A stretch of 64,000 bases of DNA from positions 60,906,234 through 60,970,233 of the forward strand of contig OY743174.1 in the NCBI GenBank assembly GCA_963555705.1. Direction: 5' to 3'. This stretch comes from Ligustrum vulgare. Its lineage: Eukaryota > Streptophyta > Magnoliopsida > Lamiales > Oleaceae. How positions within the stretch are numbered: position 1 is the first letter of the stretch; every line of letters starts with the position of its first letter. This document shows, piece by piece, positions 35,356 to 47,154 of this stretch. The notes beneath the pieces are model-generated. The model made no database searches and was not told the DNA's origin. It was given only the letters and a program-made list of their open reading frames with translations. The position numbers and the translations under genes are program-made.

Positions 35356-35944
35356 GTACGCCAGCCTACACATACACCGCACACACGTGTTTTTCAATAG
35401 AGGGGGAGAGAGAATGGGGGAGAGAGCTAGGGAGAAATTGAATAACATGAACTTTACCCCTTGTTTCAAAACTATACATGAACTGATCTTTATTCCCAAA
35501 AAGAAAAAAAAAAAAAAAAAAGCACCTAGACTTGCAAAATTGTTTTCCATAAAAATTAAAATTCGTCATTCAAAAGCTACCGGAGACAAGGCAAACAATG
35601 CACCTATGTGGCACTTAATTTATTTAAAATCTTAAGGTAAACACACAAATAGTACATGTACTTTTTGCCTTGTTTCAGAATCATATATGAACTGGTTTTG
35701 TTCCAAGCGAGAATCACAATGTTTGTTTGTTTGCTAACACGTATAGAAGGAAGCTCATATTCCCTGGACTCTTTTGTAGACAAGCTACATGATGAATCTT
35801 GTTTTCACACCTTTATTAGGGTGAATTCCCGAGGCTTTCAAAGAATCATGGTAAATTTCAAACTCTTCCGTTTTTGTTGAATGGGAGTGTATGAATACTA
35901 CCTTGTGTTCAAATTCAAAAGTGCTTGGTGAGCCTTCGGTCCTG

Positions 35945-36387
35945 TCAATTAGACTCTACTGCAATGTTGGGGGTCCCAAAGAGGAAGACTCTTCTGAAGA
36001 AGTGTGCTATAGCAGATATAAGTTTCTCTATAGAAGGATTGTCAAATGGGTCTGCAATGGAAGTAGAGCCAAGTCCTTTATTTATTTCATTGTTTTCTCT
36101 CCCTGTAAGTAAGTGGTCATCTCTGCAAACTGACTCTCTTTTCCAACTATATATATCAGCAATTTTTGTCTCACTAGGCACAATGTGTTGCAGAGTTTCA
36201 GCAAGCATTCTTGGATCAGAAGTCCTCAGTTCAGTGAGATCAATACCTCCAGCTAATTCATCCACAAGTTTAAAGCGTTCTTCCTGATATTTTCTTGACC
36301 TGAAAAGCTGCACAAAGGCTGCTCGCGGCAGAATGGAAGCAATATTTTTAGCAAAGCCACGATTAACCTCGTGGCGATCAAACGATG
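35945..36387 (-). pseudogene. Divergent exon paralogous to CLSY-like block, copy D
   Basis: This is a copy of 11563-12003, with the frame open from about 36385 to 35945. The acceptor AG seen in copy A has mutated to AT here. The core ELAGGIDLTELRTSDP is unchanged. Confidence 0.5.
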
Positions 36388-36664
36388 TAGAACAAAACGT
36401 AACATATTATTAAATGAAATAAACGCCTCTTTTATATCCAACGATAGGAAGACTCCGAAATATCAGATGAATCAGAATTCTCCGTTGAAAAATCCTCTTT
36501 ATCCACATTATCAAATCAACTATTACTAGAAGGCAATTCCCTTATGAATCCAAAAATAGTTTTTTCAACATTTGATTGCTTTTTGAGAATTTCCCACTTC
36601 TATTGTGTTTGACTAGAAATAGCTCACATGAAAACTGCAATCAATTTCTCCTTCCTTATTTTTA

Positions 36665-36826
36665 CAGGTTAAATGTAATTTTATTTATTTACTATTTTTT
36701 TTTTTGTTGGGGGGGGGGGGGGGGAGTCCTAGCTTGAAAATCCACACAAGCCTAGGATATGATTTTACTAATAAGGTAAAAATTAAAAATGCAAAAAGGA
36801 GGAGGATGTATGTGCCTTACCTCCCA
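36665..36826. other. Extra segment with a G14 run, unit D only
   Basis: The equivalent point in unit A (about 12287) is continuous. The segment holds a T-run, then about 14 consecutive G at 36711-36724, then purine-rich DNA with AGGAGGAGG. No duplication at the ends was found, so it could be an insertion here or a deletion in unit A. Confidence 0.6.
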
Positions 36827-36934
36827 AAATGATACAAGATGCAATCTAAATGAGACTAGATGATTGTAAGCTGAAAATTAAAAGCATCAATCAAAAAAAC
36901 AAGAAAATAACAAGTTACGTGCTACAAACAAAAA

Positions 36935-37150
36935 CTAGCAAGAAAGTATTAAGAACCGAAATGAAGGCATGCCAATTCTGTCTAGCCAGATCAGTCCTCT
37001 CACGTAACCTTTGAGCTCATCCTCAGTCATCTTCTTAAATTGTTTCTCCACAATGCCTTCGTCACCCAGACAATCCGCCACTTTGTTACCCTCTCTCCAT
37101 ATATGTGATATAACCACCTCCATTTGACCAAGTTTTAGATGGATAGATTT
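36935..37150 (-). pseudogene. RNase H-like (RVT_3) fragment, copy D
   Basis: The open frame includes ISHIWREGNKVADCLGDEG and continues to the same C-terminus as copy A. It is cut on its N-terminal side by the junction at 37152. Confidence 0.7.
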
Positions 37151-37152
37151 TG

Positions 37153-37967
37153 ATGTATATTGATCATTCTTTTACACTTACCTCCGGTACTAATAGAGGA
37201 AGATTCAATAACTGGAGATGACACAAGAGGTGGAACATGAGTTTGCGAAGGAGTTAGCACAGGATCTGACTGATGAGCTGGCTTACCAGTTTGTGAAAAT
37301 GCTTCCAAGCATAAATCAAATCCTGCATTAACGTCTCACAAAAGTCTGTACAAAAAATATTCACCATACTCTCTAAACTTAGAGTGTGTTTGATTCTAGT
37401 TAAAATGTGTTTTTTTTTTTAAATGAATAGTAATTTTTAGGAGAATGGATGGTTGAAATTGGTGTGATAATAAAATTTCACCTTAAGTATCATAGAATAA
37501 TGAAAAAGTTTCATGTTATGATACAAAAATTTAAAAGTATCATAAGTATCATGTTGTGATACTTTAAAGCAACATAAGATACTTTTAAAGTATCATAATA
37601 TGATACTTAGATAAAAACATTATTTTTCCAAAAAAAAATGAAGTATTTTTCAGTGATTATTTAAAATGAAGTAAGTTTCAAATGGAGTCGCTATTAAATG
37701 TCATCGCAATATCTTATCAGGCATGAACCTAATGAGACGACTTGTCGTCGCAAAAAATTTACTTTAACAACAAAGCTACCTCCAGCGGCGACTTTTGTCA
37801 TCGCTGATACCTCTGTTTGGTGTAGTGAGTATTAAATTGTACAATGGGGGGGTTGGGAATTGATTGGTTAGGCTGAATATGGGTGCAACTATGATAGAGT
37901 CGAGCCTCTCAAAAGCTCAATAAATGCACTTTCAATTCTAATGCCATCAATATGCAATTTTAATGTG
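37153..37967. repeat. Fragments of the unit A/B right half
   Basis: 37153-37455 matches 13700-13990. 37460-37640 is unrelated AT-rich DNA with repeated GTATCATA / TATGATAC motifs in both orientations. 37680-37967 matches 15060-15365. The central part of the block has therefore been replaced. The match stops at 37967 and is taken up again at 48640. Confidence 0.75.
37690..37827. mobile_element. CACTA right terminus, best preserved copy
   Basis: It ends TGTTTGGTGTAGTG, the complement of CACTACACCAAACA, a classic CACTA terminus. GTCGTC/GACGAC subterminal motifs precede it. Confidence 0.7.
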
Positions 37968-38079
37968 GAAATTAGGCGTACAACCACGTTATATAACCGA
38001 TCTTTAACATCCGTCACCTTTTAAATTCATATCAGATATATACACACATACCGTCAAAAGAATTCAGTGCAATCCCACC

Positions 38080-38116
<37 letters not shown>

Positions 38117-39032
38117 AAAAAATTATGAACCAGAATATCCCATTACATAACGTCCCCAGATTCTACTCTTTCCAGTTAATAATGATAAAGTATCCATATT
38201 CAAATTCAAATCAATGATCAGCGTAATGGTAGAGATGCATTAAAATCTAAATTCAAAATACCCAATTTCTATTCAAAGGCTTAAAATCATTCTGAATATC
38301 CCACTAAAGCATTACCGATTTTCAATTCTGAACATCAATCTGAATTTCGAAGGTGGATTCGTAATACGCCTCTGTAACCTCATATTCAACGCAGCTTTTG
38401 GTACAAGTTGAAAATTTGCAAATGCTATTCAAATGATTTAACTCAGTTGATTATCAGTGACAAGAATTACCGACTGACATTTTGACCATCAATCTGAAGT
38501 AACAACGATGGACTCGTAATCAAGCTCTGTAATCTACTATTTGCCATTGAAAATATGGGAAGACACAAAGACAACAGAAGCTTCGCTCCGTGCACTGGAA
38601 GGTGCAAATGTATATTGATCAATGCACCGTTCAAGTAGATTTGGTTTTAGTCAATGCAAATCTGAATGATATGAAACTGCTAACTCTTATATTATATCAT
38701 CCTGGTCTGATAGGAATGAAGTATTGGTACTCATGTAATCATGAATTTTTAGTATGACACTTATTTCAGTGAGATAGCTAGTTAGTTGATCAGATCCAAC
38801 ATATATATCACATATTTAGAGTATCACTTACCTATGTTTGATCCTTGTATACATATGGTATTGTTAGTTTGTAGGAATCAGCTAGAACTCAATGACTCTT
38901 ATTTATGATATACAAACTTAATCCTTGCTGTGACAGAACAATAAATTATCTAGCACCCATGTTTATCCTATTTATTTTTAGTTTGTAGGAATCAGCTGGA
39001 ACGCAATGAGTCTTTTTTATGAAATATAAACC
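37968..39032. other. Non-coding left flank of the CACTA element
   Basis: No gene is recognised. It holds a run of about 34 A at 38081-38114 and a 50-bp imperfect direct repeat (GTTTGTAGGAATCAGCT) at 38870 and 38985. A TAGCACCCATGTTTATCC stretch at 38951 recurs at 42890. Confidence 0.5.
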
Positions 39033-39054
39033 CACTACAACAAAAACAGCCTAC

Positions 39055-39522
39055 GGCAACGCGCAAAAAATGTTGCCGTAGGCCTTTTGCAACGTTCATG
39101 TGCATGTTGCAAATCGCAGTATTGCCGTAGAGGGGAAAGATACGGCAACGTTCACTGCGCGTTGCCGTAGACCTTTGGCAACGTTCAGTGCGCGTTGCCG
39201 TAGACCTTTGGCAACGTTCAGTGCGCGTTGCCGTTGATACTTTTGGCAACACTCGTTGCGCGTTGCCGTTGATACTTTTTGCAACACTCTTTGCGCGTTG
39301 CCGTTGATACTTTTTGCAACACTCGATGCGCGTTGCCGTTGATACTTTTAGCAACACTCGTTACGCGTTGCCATTGATACTTTTGGCAACACTCATTGCG
39401 TGTTGCCGTTGATACTTTTTGCAACACTCGATGCGCGTTGCCGTTGATACTTTTAGCAACACTCATTGCGCGTTGCCATTGATACTTTTGGTAACACTCA
39501 TTGCGCGTTGCCGTTGATCTTT
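39055..39522. repeat. CACTA subterminal array, about 12 units of 33-36 bp
   Basis: Units share GGCAACACTCGTTGCGC followed by GTTGCCGTTGATACTTTT. Each contains the inverted pair GGCAAC/GTTGCC, so each can form a small hairpin. Units 1-3 use a TAGACCTTT spacer, the others TGATACTTTT. This arrangement is typical of subterminal binding sites for CACTA accessory proteins. A T-run of about 40 follows at 39526-39568. Confidence 0.9.
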
Positions 39523-39524
39523 AA

Positions 39525-39569
<45 letters not shown>

Positions 39570-40328
39570 TAAATCAATATAGATAATTCCACTGATAACC
39601 AACAAATTTCTCAAACATATATGTAATATGTAAAATATGAAACACATGTGCTATAAAAATAAATCAACATATTTTATTACTTAACAAAAATTACAGTACT
39701 TTGTTCTCCGACATTAAAACAAAATCTGCAATATAGATTTTTCATCTATTTGATTGCACATCTAAAGTTTGACATTTTCTATTCCTCTAAATTGTAACAA
39801 TAACTCTAGCAGACCAACAACCATACAAAAAGAAGCTACTATAACCATTTTCAACACGAATCATCATTGAAGATGAGTACTTCCTGACTTCTGAAGTCTA
39901 GCTCGAACTATGCCCATGACAAACCATCTTGTGAGAGAACTACAAAATTGAATTTTACCTGCAAAGACATTATAAAAGTTTAATCATCAAGACCCCAACT
40001 GCACTGAATGCAAAAATGTAGAAATAAATCATACTAAATATTAAAATTATCATTTTCGATTGTAAAACTTTAAAAAAATTTGGACAGAGTCTCCCCTATA
40101 AATTGGACTTAGCCAACCTGTAGAGGGATATCACAACCACCATAATACTTTAAAACATCAAACTAAAAACTCATTCATCATCAAACTACAATCAAATCAA
40201 TCCAAAATTCATCCCCAACTCCACTCCAACAATAATCTAGAATCAATACTCATCACAACCAAATCATTTCAAAACTTGATCCGCAACAATAGAAATTGAA
40301 ATTCGCCTGTAAATAAGTTTTACCTTCA

Positions 40329-42367
40329 TCAAATAAGTCTAATACAGCTTTTAGGCCAAGCAACAGTACTTCCCATGGCTTCACTAAGCAATCGAAATTC
40401 ATCTGTAGGTCTGTATAAGGCCAAATGACTCATGTACACTTCCTCGACCCAAACCTTCCAACAATCTCGTCCAAGTGGCATGTGATGCACCTTTGCACTT
40501 GGGTCTGTTGTTGCAATCTTCCCTTCGGCAAAAATTTCTTCCTCATCATACTTGTACCAATGCAAGAGTTGACACCTTGCATTCTCCATATATGTACCTC
40601 CTTGAACACCACTTCCTTGGTGTGACTACAAATTTACAGTTAAATGAAGAAATTCCTTTTGAAATTAAGAAACTGCAATAATAATTTATATTAAACATAA
40701 ACAATTAAAATTTCAAAATACAATAACCTGAGGCGTATACACATGTGAACCCCTATCTTCGACATTCTGTAAAATGACACAAACATTAAAAAAGTTGTTC
40801 ACATTAAACATGTTATCATATTAATATAATGTAAATTGTTATACCTGTTGACATAGCCTAATTAATGCTTTGACCTTTTCTTCTAGTGATTCCATTTTTT
40901 CTGACTAAGTTTGTACTTTTTCTGACTGAGTCTGTAGTTTTTGTGACTGAGTTTGCAATTGATTCTCAAGTTCTTTCACTCTTCCAGTACTTTGAAATTG
41001 TATATCAAATTTTGATGGTGCAACTCCAAATCCAAATCCCCTAACTCTTCCACGATTTTCAGGACCTAAAACTCGAGCAACAGCATCATCTCGGATGGAA
41101 TCTTCTGCCGGTGTATCAGAAATAGATTGTGCACAATCTTCTATCTTTTTCTGCACTTATGAACCTCATTTTTTATGCTAAAATAATGTAAATTTATTAT
41201 TAAAATAATGTACATAGATTTCTAACATACCAGAGTTTCGGCAACTGCTTCATTTATTGGAGTTCCGTCCTTTCTTAGATGTCCTTGAGTCCATACTTTG
41301 GTTCTTATCCCTTTTATATCTGGGTTATTTTTCCTCTGCAATAAAAATCCAACAATTATATGTATCAGCATGTGACAATTCAAGTAAAAATTAAAGATAT
41401 GTTTGTAATTGTACCATTTCATGAGCCACACGTGGATAACCCTTTCGTCCCATAGTGTGGAGAAGCTTTTGATTATTTCTCATTCCGCTGAACTTGGAAC
41501 TAATTTCCTATTCACAAAATAAAAAGTTATAAACAACAATAAAAATTAAATAAAAATGAACATTAATATGTAAATATTACTTACGTTAAAGTTATTGGAA
41601 AGAGTATCTTCAACAAATTTTTCCCATTCTTCTTGAGAGAGCACATTCTTTGGTCTAAGAAGGTTAGTAGTACGTGTCCTATTCAAAGAAGATTTGACCT
41701 GACCTCGAATTTGTTTTCTAAGTCTGCATTTGTACGTCCTCCAATACTTTCCCATACATTGAAATGTCATTTTTTTATGACAATCACCCACATTGAACCT
41801 TTGCTGTATTTTTACACAAATATAATTTTACAACTTAATTGTACCAAAAATAATCTTAAAATTCAATTAAGAATCATACTTGTACGATACTCCAAAGTTC
41901 CTTTTTTTTCTTCTCATCCACCGAATGCCAATCTGTAAGTATAACAGGCACATGTTCTCGTATCATAGCTCCAACTATACTAGAAAATTTATCTGAGTTA
42001 TTGCCAACCACTTGCCCGAATTCATTGAATTCAAGATCCATCTTCTGATAATTATTTCCCGTAATCATTTTCACTTGAGTTGGACCTCTCCTTTTTTTGG
42101 GAACATTTTCAGTAGTTGATGGCGTGCTTTGCTCATTTACTATTGGAGTCGATACAGCATTTTCTTGCTCACTATAAATTCTTACTCTTTCACTAGTCTC
42201 TTGAATTACTGCTGCAGCAATAGTAGCTCTTCGTCGTTTAGAGATCTTTGCAGCTTGTTTAGTTGACTTTAAGAATGCAACATGAAAACAAAATGCAAAT
42301 ATGTTTATTTTCGAAAATCAACAAATTTAAAAGCAAAAGAAAACACAATTACCTCAACTTTGTCCAT
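40329..42367 (-). CDS. CACTA accessory protein with Transposase_24 domain (nearly intact, one stop)
   Basis: Minus-strand exons with canonical GT-AG borders can be followed from the ATG at 42367 to the TGA at 40331. A 5-codon first exon is followed by a long exon with KKRRGPTQVK. Next come exons covering KYWRTYKCRLRKQIRG, SQEEWEKFVEDTL, GMRNNQKLLHTMGRKG and KVWTQGHLRKDGTPINEA, the Plant transposase (Ptta/En/Spm) PF03004 signature. RVRGFGFGVAPS and a Gln-rich coiled coil come after these, and the last exon has STVAWP near its end. One in-frame TAG at about 40908 falls where the coiled-coil repeat has CAG. Related proteins are thought to bind subterminal repeats, and the array at 39055-39522 is the obvious candidate target. 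Confidence 0.72.
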
Positions 42368-42581
42368 TGTATTAAATAATAAGCTTCCTACTCTCAACTA
42401 GTTCGAAAGTTTGAAATGAAAATCTGCAACATCAAAAGAATTAAGGTTAGAGATCTTAACAAAATTTAAATATTCAACATTTCATCACAATGTAAAAACT
42501 TCCAAATATCGGAATATAAAAAGTATATTATGTACAAATATAGGTTAAAAAGATAATTTTTAAAACTATTACCAAATTACT

Positions 42582-43173
42582 CTATGTGTCACATAATACG
42601 CCTTCGACATCTATTCTTGCATAGTTCTCATCATCATCATAATGGTTGTCTTCAAGCTGTGATATATCTAGTGGAACAGTTGGCACATCAGTATCTTCTT
42701 CCACATGTAATGCATACAAGTCTCTTGATGGTGCTTGCAAAACAACATGCCAACTAGAAGTTTCATTCTCCCTAGAATAAAACACTTGTTTCGCTTGTGT
42801 TGCTAAAATGAATGGATCATTTTCAAATTGTCCGTGTCCTTCATTGAGGTACCTGATCCCATCCGTGACTGACAATAACTCATTTAGCACCCATGTTTAT
42901 CCCATGGAATAGTTTTTTTTAAAAATGTGATCAATCCAAGTATGCTACTGTCTTTTTTAAAAATGTGATCCATCCAACATGTGAAACTTCTACTTCAAAA
43001 CATGGGCTTTGATATTGCATGTTTCTTACATTACCATGGGCAACTACAGTTACACATTCGAGGGATAATGGGCAAGTGTCGATCGGGAAGAAAGGAGGGT
43101 TGCTTGCCTCCTTAGGATTTCCATTAAATTTTGTAAAGCTATGAACTCTTTTAGATGATGACTTTTGTAACAA
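42582..43173 (-). pseudogene. TNP2-like CACTA transposase, C-terminal remnant
   Basis: The open frame 42582-42890 has DPFILATQAKQVFY followed by WHVVLQAPSRDLY and an acidic tail with a stop. This matches the DUF4216-containing C-terminus of plant TNP2-type transposases. Upstream, 42931-43173 is a degraded continuation in another frame (TVVAHGNVRNMQYQSPCFEV). The catalytic core is absent. It lies upstream of the Transposase_24 gene on the same strand, the usual CACTA order. Confidence 0.62.
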
Positions 43174-43505
43174 TACTGATGTATACCTAACTTTTTACTA
43201 ATGTGTTCTTTTCTAATGTTTTGTCAATTGAATCACATGACTCACAAGTTAGGGACCAATTTTCAGGGGTTGAGAATTTATTTTTGTCTTGCTACTGGAA
43301 AGTAGATGAAGTTGATTGCTTACTCTATATGTTGAAAAGAATTGTATTCCAGTATTACACTACACATTGGCACAATGTTAAAATATCTACACTTCCAATC
43401 CACCATTCAAATATGTTTTATTCCCATTTACATTCCCCCTTTCCAGCATCAGGTATCATCAAAGATCCACCTCCAACCTCGCTGTCACCGACCAAACTTA
43501 GATCA

Positions 43506-43875
43506 ATGAAGGGAAAAGAAATACTAATCACAGATGATTCTAGCGAAGATGAAGGTGTGTACGTGGTAGAGGACAGCAATATAGGTGATGACCAAATTGA
43601 GAACCCTGGGGAATCCTCAGGCATTCAAGGTTCCAAACAACCCAATTTACAAAAAAAATGGAGCATCATCATCCACAAGCTTCCGTGAATTTCAAGAGTC
43701 TGGCTACACCAATAAAGTAGATCATACTGAATTCAAGACATTGTTCACCACCCAACTAGCCCCAAAGACTTGTGTGAATGGTGATCACGAAACGGGATAT
43801 ACCATCACAAAGATGAAGGAGAAATCACCTAGTTCCAATGGAAATTGGTCAAACTTTAAATTATATATGGTATGA
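43506..43875 (+). pseudogene. 5' exons of the Ulp1-like gene
   Basis: The plus-strand frame begins MKGKEILITDDSSEDEG and is acidic, then changes frame at a run of A near 43655 and continues through NGASSSTSFREFQESG to 43875. The change may be a frameshift or a missed intron. It precedes the peptidase exon by about 500 bases and is probably the N-terminal region of the same gene. Confidence 0.45.
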
Positions 43876-44401
43876 TCTCATCATCTTGTGAGATATTCTG
43901 ATGGTCATATTATGTGTTTCGTATTTGGGGAAAAAAAACAGATGGATCATTCCTCTTTTTTTTTTGAAATAAAAATCTTGTACTTCGATATCTGTTTTTA
44001 AACAGATGTGGTTTCATCATTCATGGATCATCAATGTGTTGTATCGAGACAGGTTTTTTTATGATATCCCATAGTCTATTTTCAATCCATAGATTTATGC
44101 TAATGTTGAAATGAATTTCACACACATTCACAGTTTGGTCAAATCTGTGTACATCACCTTTATGCCGGTGATTCTAAACCATTCAGTCTTTTATTTTTCT
44201 TCAGCCAGATTTCGAAACATTACACCACCTTCAAGGAGGCCATGATACTGGGTGGTATCTCTTTCGCATATATTAACGATTCCCCCACTATTTGTACATT
44301 ATTCTCAAGATTTAAAATGACACGGTAATTATTCTCTTGCACTTGATTCCTTCATTTATATTTCTACAAATTATTTCACATTTGATTTATTAAGGTTACA
44401 G

Positions 44402-45269
44402 AACATTGACGTCGCTTTCTATTTCATTCGAATGCTATTGAAGTTGAGAAGTAGTTCCAATGTCAGGGCCACAACAACATATTGCAACTTTGACGTTAAA
44501 ATTAGAGGAATCTCTAAGGACCTTGCTATTGACACACATGCTTTGTACAAGCATGAATCTCTATTCGGGTACACAAAAGGAAAAAGGATTCGATTCAATA
44601 TCTCATGGACAGAAGTTGATCACATCCTGATATCGATGTGGATACAATCACCGGGTCACTGGATTCTAGCTCACTTTGACATAGGTAATTGGCGCCTTGA
44701 CATCTACAACTCATACAATAGAATAATAAAGAGCAATGTTGTCTATAAAGCTATTTGTTCTATGCGAATAGCAATCCCGCTACTGGCTAGATCATTGAAC
44801 GATGGATTCCTCAAGTTACCCGACGTCCCACTGAGTTGTAGAATTATAGAGGATTGTCCCCAACAACAAAACGGGTTAGTGTTTTCTTTCAATGCATATC
44901 TTTGAATGATTATATAACATTTTATATTTACATTATAAGAAAACCATTGATAATATTAGTCTTCGTTGATATTTACCTTGGATGTCCAAATTTCTGTACA
45001 ATTCATGTCTCTCAATCAATCCCTTCTAATATGAAAGTTCTACTCATTCGTGCAGTGAAGATTGCGGTATCTATGTCATAAAGTATGCTGAGTACATAAT
45101 TGAAGGAAGGATGCTAGACATGCCTGCAGAGTTCGATGCGTCGTCTGCTCGTAAAAACATCGCTACCCAACTATACAAATACATGATGGAAGAACTTGAC
45201 ATAATTTGGTTCAATGATCCGGTCGCCGTGGCCCTAAATACGAAGCTAGAAAAAGACTCTAATCCTTGA
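44402..45269 (+). CDS. Ulp1-like cysteine peptidase (C48) gene, two exons
   Basis: Exon 44402-44874 follows a TTACAG acceptor and exon 45056-45269 ends in TGA. The intron has GT-AG borders (GTTAGT ... TGCAG). The C48 catalytic residues are all present: His in SPGHWILAHFD (residue 76 from the Met at 44432), Asp in WRLDIYNS (residue 90), Gln in CPQQQNG, and Cys in EDCGIYV (codon 45063-45065). Ulp1 enzymes cleave SUMO-like conjugates. Copies carried by plant CACTA and MULE elements are common but their role is unknown. The upstream region is damaged, so the complete protein may not be made, but the catalytic domain looks intact. Confidence 0.72.
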
Positions 45270-46620
45270 TAGTTAATGTTTTGCTAATGTTATTTGTGGA
45301 CAGTTTATTCGTTCCAATTACATTGTCCTTGATTAGAGAATTCCCACTAAATTAATACTACCTTAGGCCTCATATTGATGCCAGGTACATTTTCTTCATG
45401 GAAAATCAGATCACGCAAGTGATGGAATCATCATATATGGTTGTCAGATTAATTAGTTGTTCTTCCTAAATGTGGGTAGGAACTACTATCAGGTGGTAAG
45501 CATAATTATTGTTTCTAAATGTGGGCAAGCATGACTGTCAGGTGGCAAGCAACTTCAGGAATGAAAGAAAGCGACCTTGATTGGGATAAGTTTTTGGGGA
45601 GGAAGTTTTAAAAATAATCCTTTGTTCTACTAGATGACCTCATTAAAATTTCTCATTTTGGTGGCTGATGACGAAACTTAATCATGATACTTCCCATTCA
45701 AACACATATCACATATGGCAGAATTGTCTTCCATTTCCCAATAAGCATTTGTTTCTTTTGTTTGGGTATTGACAGATTATTAAATACGAGAGAATCATAA
45801 GCATCAGTGAGAAAGACTTACCATTTAATGGTTTCTATGAATTGGTTTTGTTAGTTTGCAACTTTGTGGTATTCAATTAGTAGACCTTTTATGTTTATTT
45901 CCTTTCATATCCTAGCACTATGGAACAACAATGTGTGACTTGAATAACATATCACAAAATATTATTCCAGATGCAAATTTTCACCAGTCAAGTACGTAGA
46001 TATATTAATGCATCATGATCAATTTGAGAATCTTGTGATTATATCTGATCTGGTGTTCAACATACATAAAAATTATTTGCAACTTAAAAACAACTATCTA
46101 TTTATAAACAACAATTTCAGATTGGTACTCATCACAATGCTCATTCTGATTTCACATCCTTCAGTCAACTCCACACAGTCAATGCAATCACGCTTCTCAA
46201 ATGAATGTATTATATAACATTAAATAGATTTATTCAGTTCTTACACCAGCAGATGGATTCAAAATTCAAACGTCAATTGGATTCCATAATATCAGGGTAA
46301 ATGAATAAATATGTCTTTCGATGTAACATAATCAGTCAAGTAATTTATTCATAACAATAACTGGAAACAAGCAATGATAAACTAAGATTCCATCTTTTGA
46401 GAAATCTGAAATCAACTTTATTATGTTCTCGAAGTTGCAGCCTAGTCAGCACATACTGAAAATGAGAAATTGTTTTTATCCACAACCTAAAGAGCTTTCC
46501 ATTGATTCACCTGGTACACAAATGAGAACCCTGTAAAAAAATTTATTGGAAAAACCACACCACAAATCAAACATCTATGCATATTATACAGAAAATATTT
46601 CATTTTCCTTATGAAGAAAT
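45270..46620. other. No recognisable gene
   Basis: This is AT-rich DNA with short random open frames only. It contains no subterminal repeats like those at 39055-39522 and no CACTA terminus. Confidence 0.5.
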
Positions 46621-46654
46621 TTTCCTCTTTTTTTTTTTTTTTTTTTTTTTGTAG

Positions 46655-46985
46655 ATTATTGGACGACGTTGGATTATGAAATGTCCTACTGTTATGACCG
46701 AAACCATCACATTTCCCACATCGAGTTCTCTTTTTGTACTCGAGATAAGATTTGTATTTGCTTTCTTTCGGTCTTCCAGGACCACGCTTCGACATTGGTA
46801 CAAGAACCATCCTTTCCTTCACATCATCATGTATGTTCTAGTCTTCCTTATTCCCAAGTGGGTACACAGGTACGTGGTATGCCGCTAGGTACTCTTCGTT
46901 GCTAAAATATTTTTAATAGTATTCCGAAGAGATGTAGTTTTGCAAGGAAATCACAACCATTGTGTAAAAACACAGTAACAGTGGC
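46655..46985 (-). pseudogene. MULE transposase C-terminal fragment
   Basis: On the minus strand a SWIM-like piece with FPCK is followed by NEEYLAAYHVPVYPLGN, an in-frame TAG, and then KRGPGRPKESK and a zinc knuckle CGKCDGFGHNSRT whose last Cys is changed to Phe. This is the standard tail of MuDR-type transposases. The rest of the transposase is not found. A T-run of about 26 at 46624-46649 follows the coding tail. Confidence 0.72.
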
Positions 46986-47149
46986 CATTTCCTGTGACAA
47001 TATATGAAAAAATCATTAACATATATGTAGCAATATCGTTCATGTTCGGTAATAAATATTCATATAAATTTTGATAACATCCCTTCAAGTAAAGATAAAG
47101 AACAAGTCAGCTGACAACTGTTAACATTATCCAGGAAAAAAATTTAGTA

Positions 47150-47154
47150 CATAG
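47150..47154. repeat. Target site duplication CATAG, left
   Basis: It is repeated exactly at 47666-47670. Confidence 0.9.

Larger units (their letters stand above)
32446..37152. repeat. Tandem unit D
   Basis: This is a copy of 9385-12740, interrupted by a solo LTR at 34044-35355 and by an extra 160 bases at 36665-36826. At 37152 it jumps, at a shared ATTGA, to sequence matching 13700 of unit A. Confidence 0.85.
39033..45300 (-). mobile_element. CACTA (En/Spm) element remnant carrying Ulp1-like gene
   Basis: The left terminus CACTACAACAAAAAC at 39033 is followed by an array of about 12 subterminal repeats. A Transposase_24-type gene and the C-terminal end of a TNP2-like transposase lie on the minus strand. 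A Ulp1-like peptidase gene lies on the plus strand. The core TNP2 domain and a matching right terminus with the same subterminal motif were not found, so the element is incomplete. The right boundary given is only the end of recognisable coding sequence. Confidence 0.75.

Noticed and set aside
38081..38114. A-run as a LINE or SINE tail
   Set aside because: No LINE or SINE body or target duplication was recognised next to it.
39096..39466. Three minus-strand frames with repeated KVSTATR / KSINGNA peptides
   Set aside because: They are translations of the subterminal repeat array in all frames and not a protein family.
39055..39522. CRISPR-like regular array
   Set aside because: Units are contiguous variants with no unique spacers, follow a CACTA terminus and lie in a plant genome. 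They are subterminal repeats.
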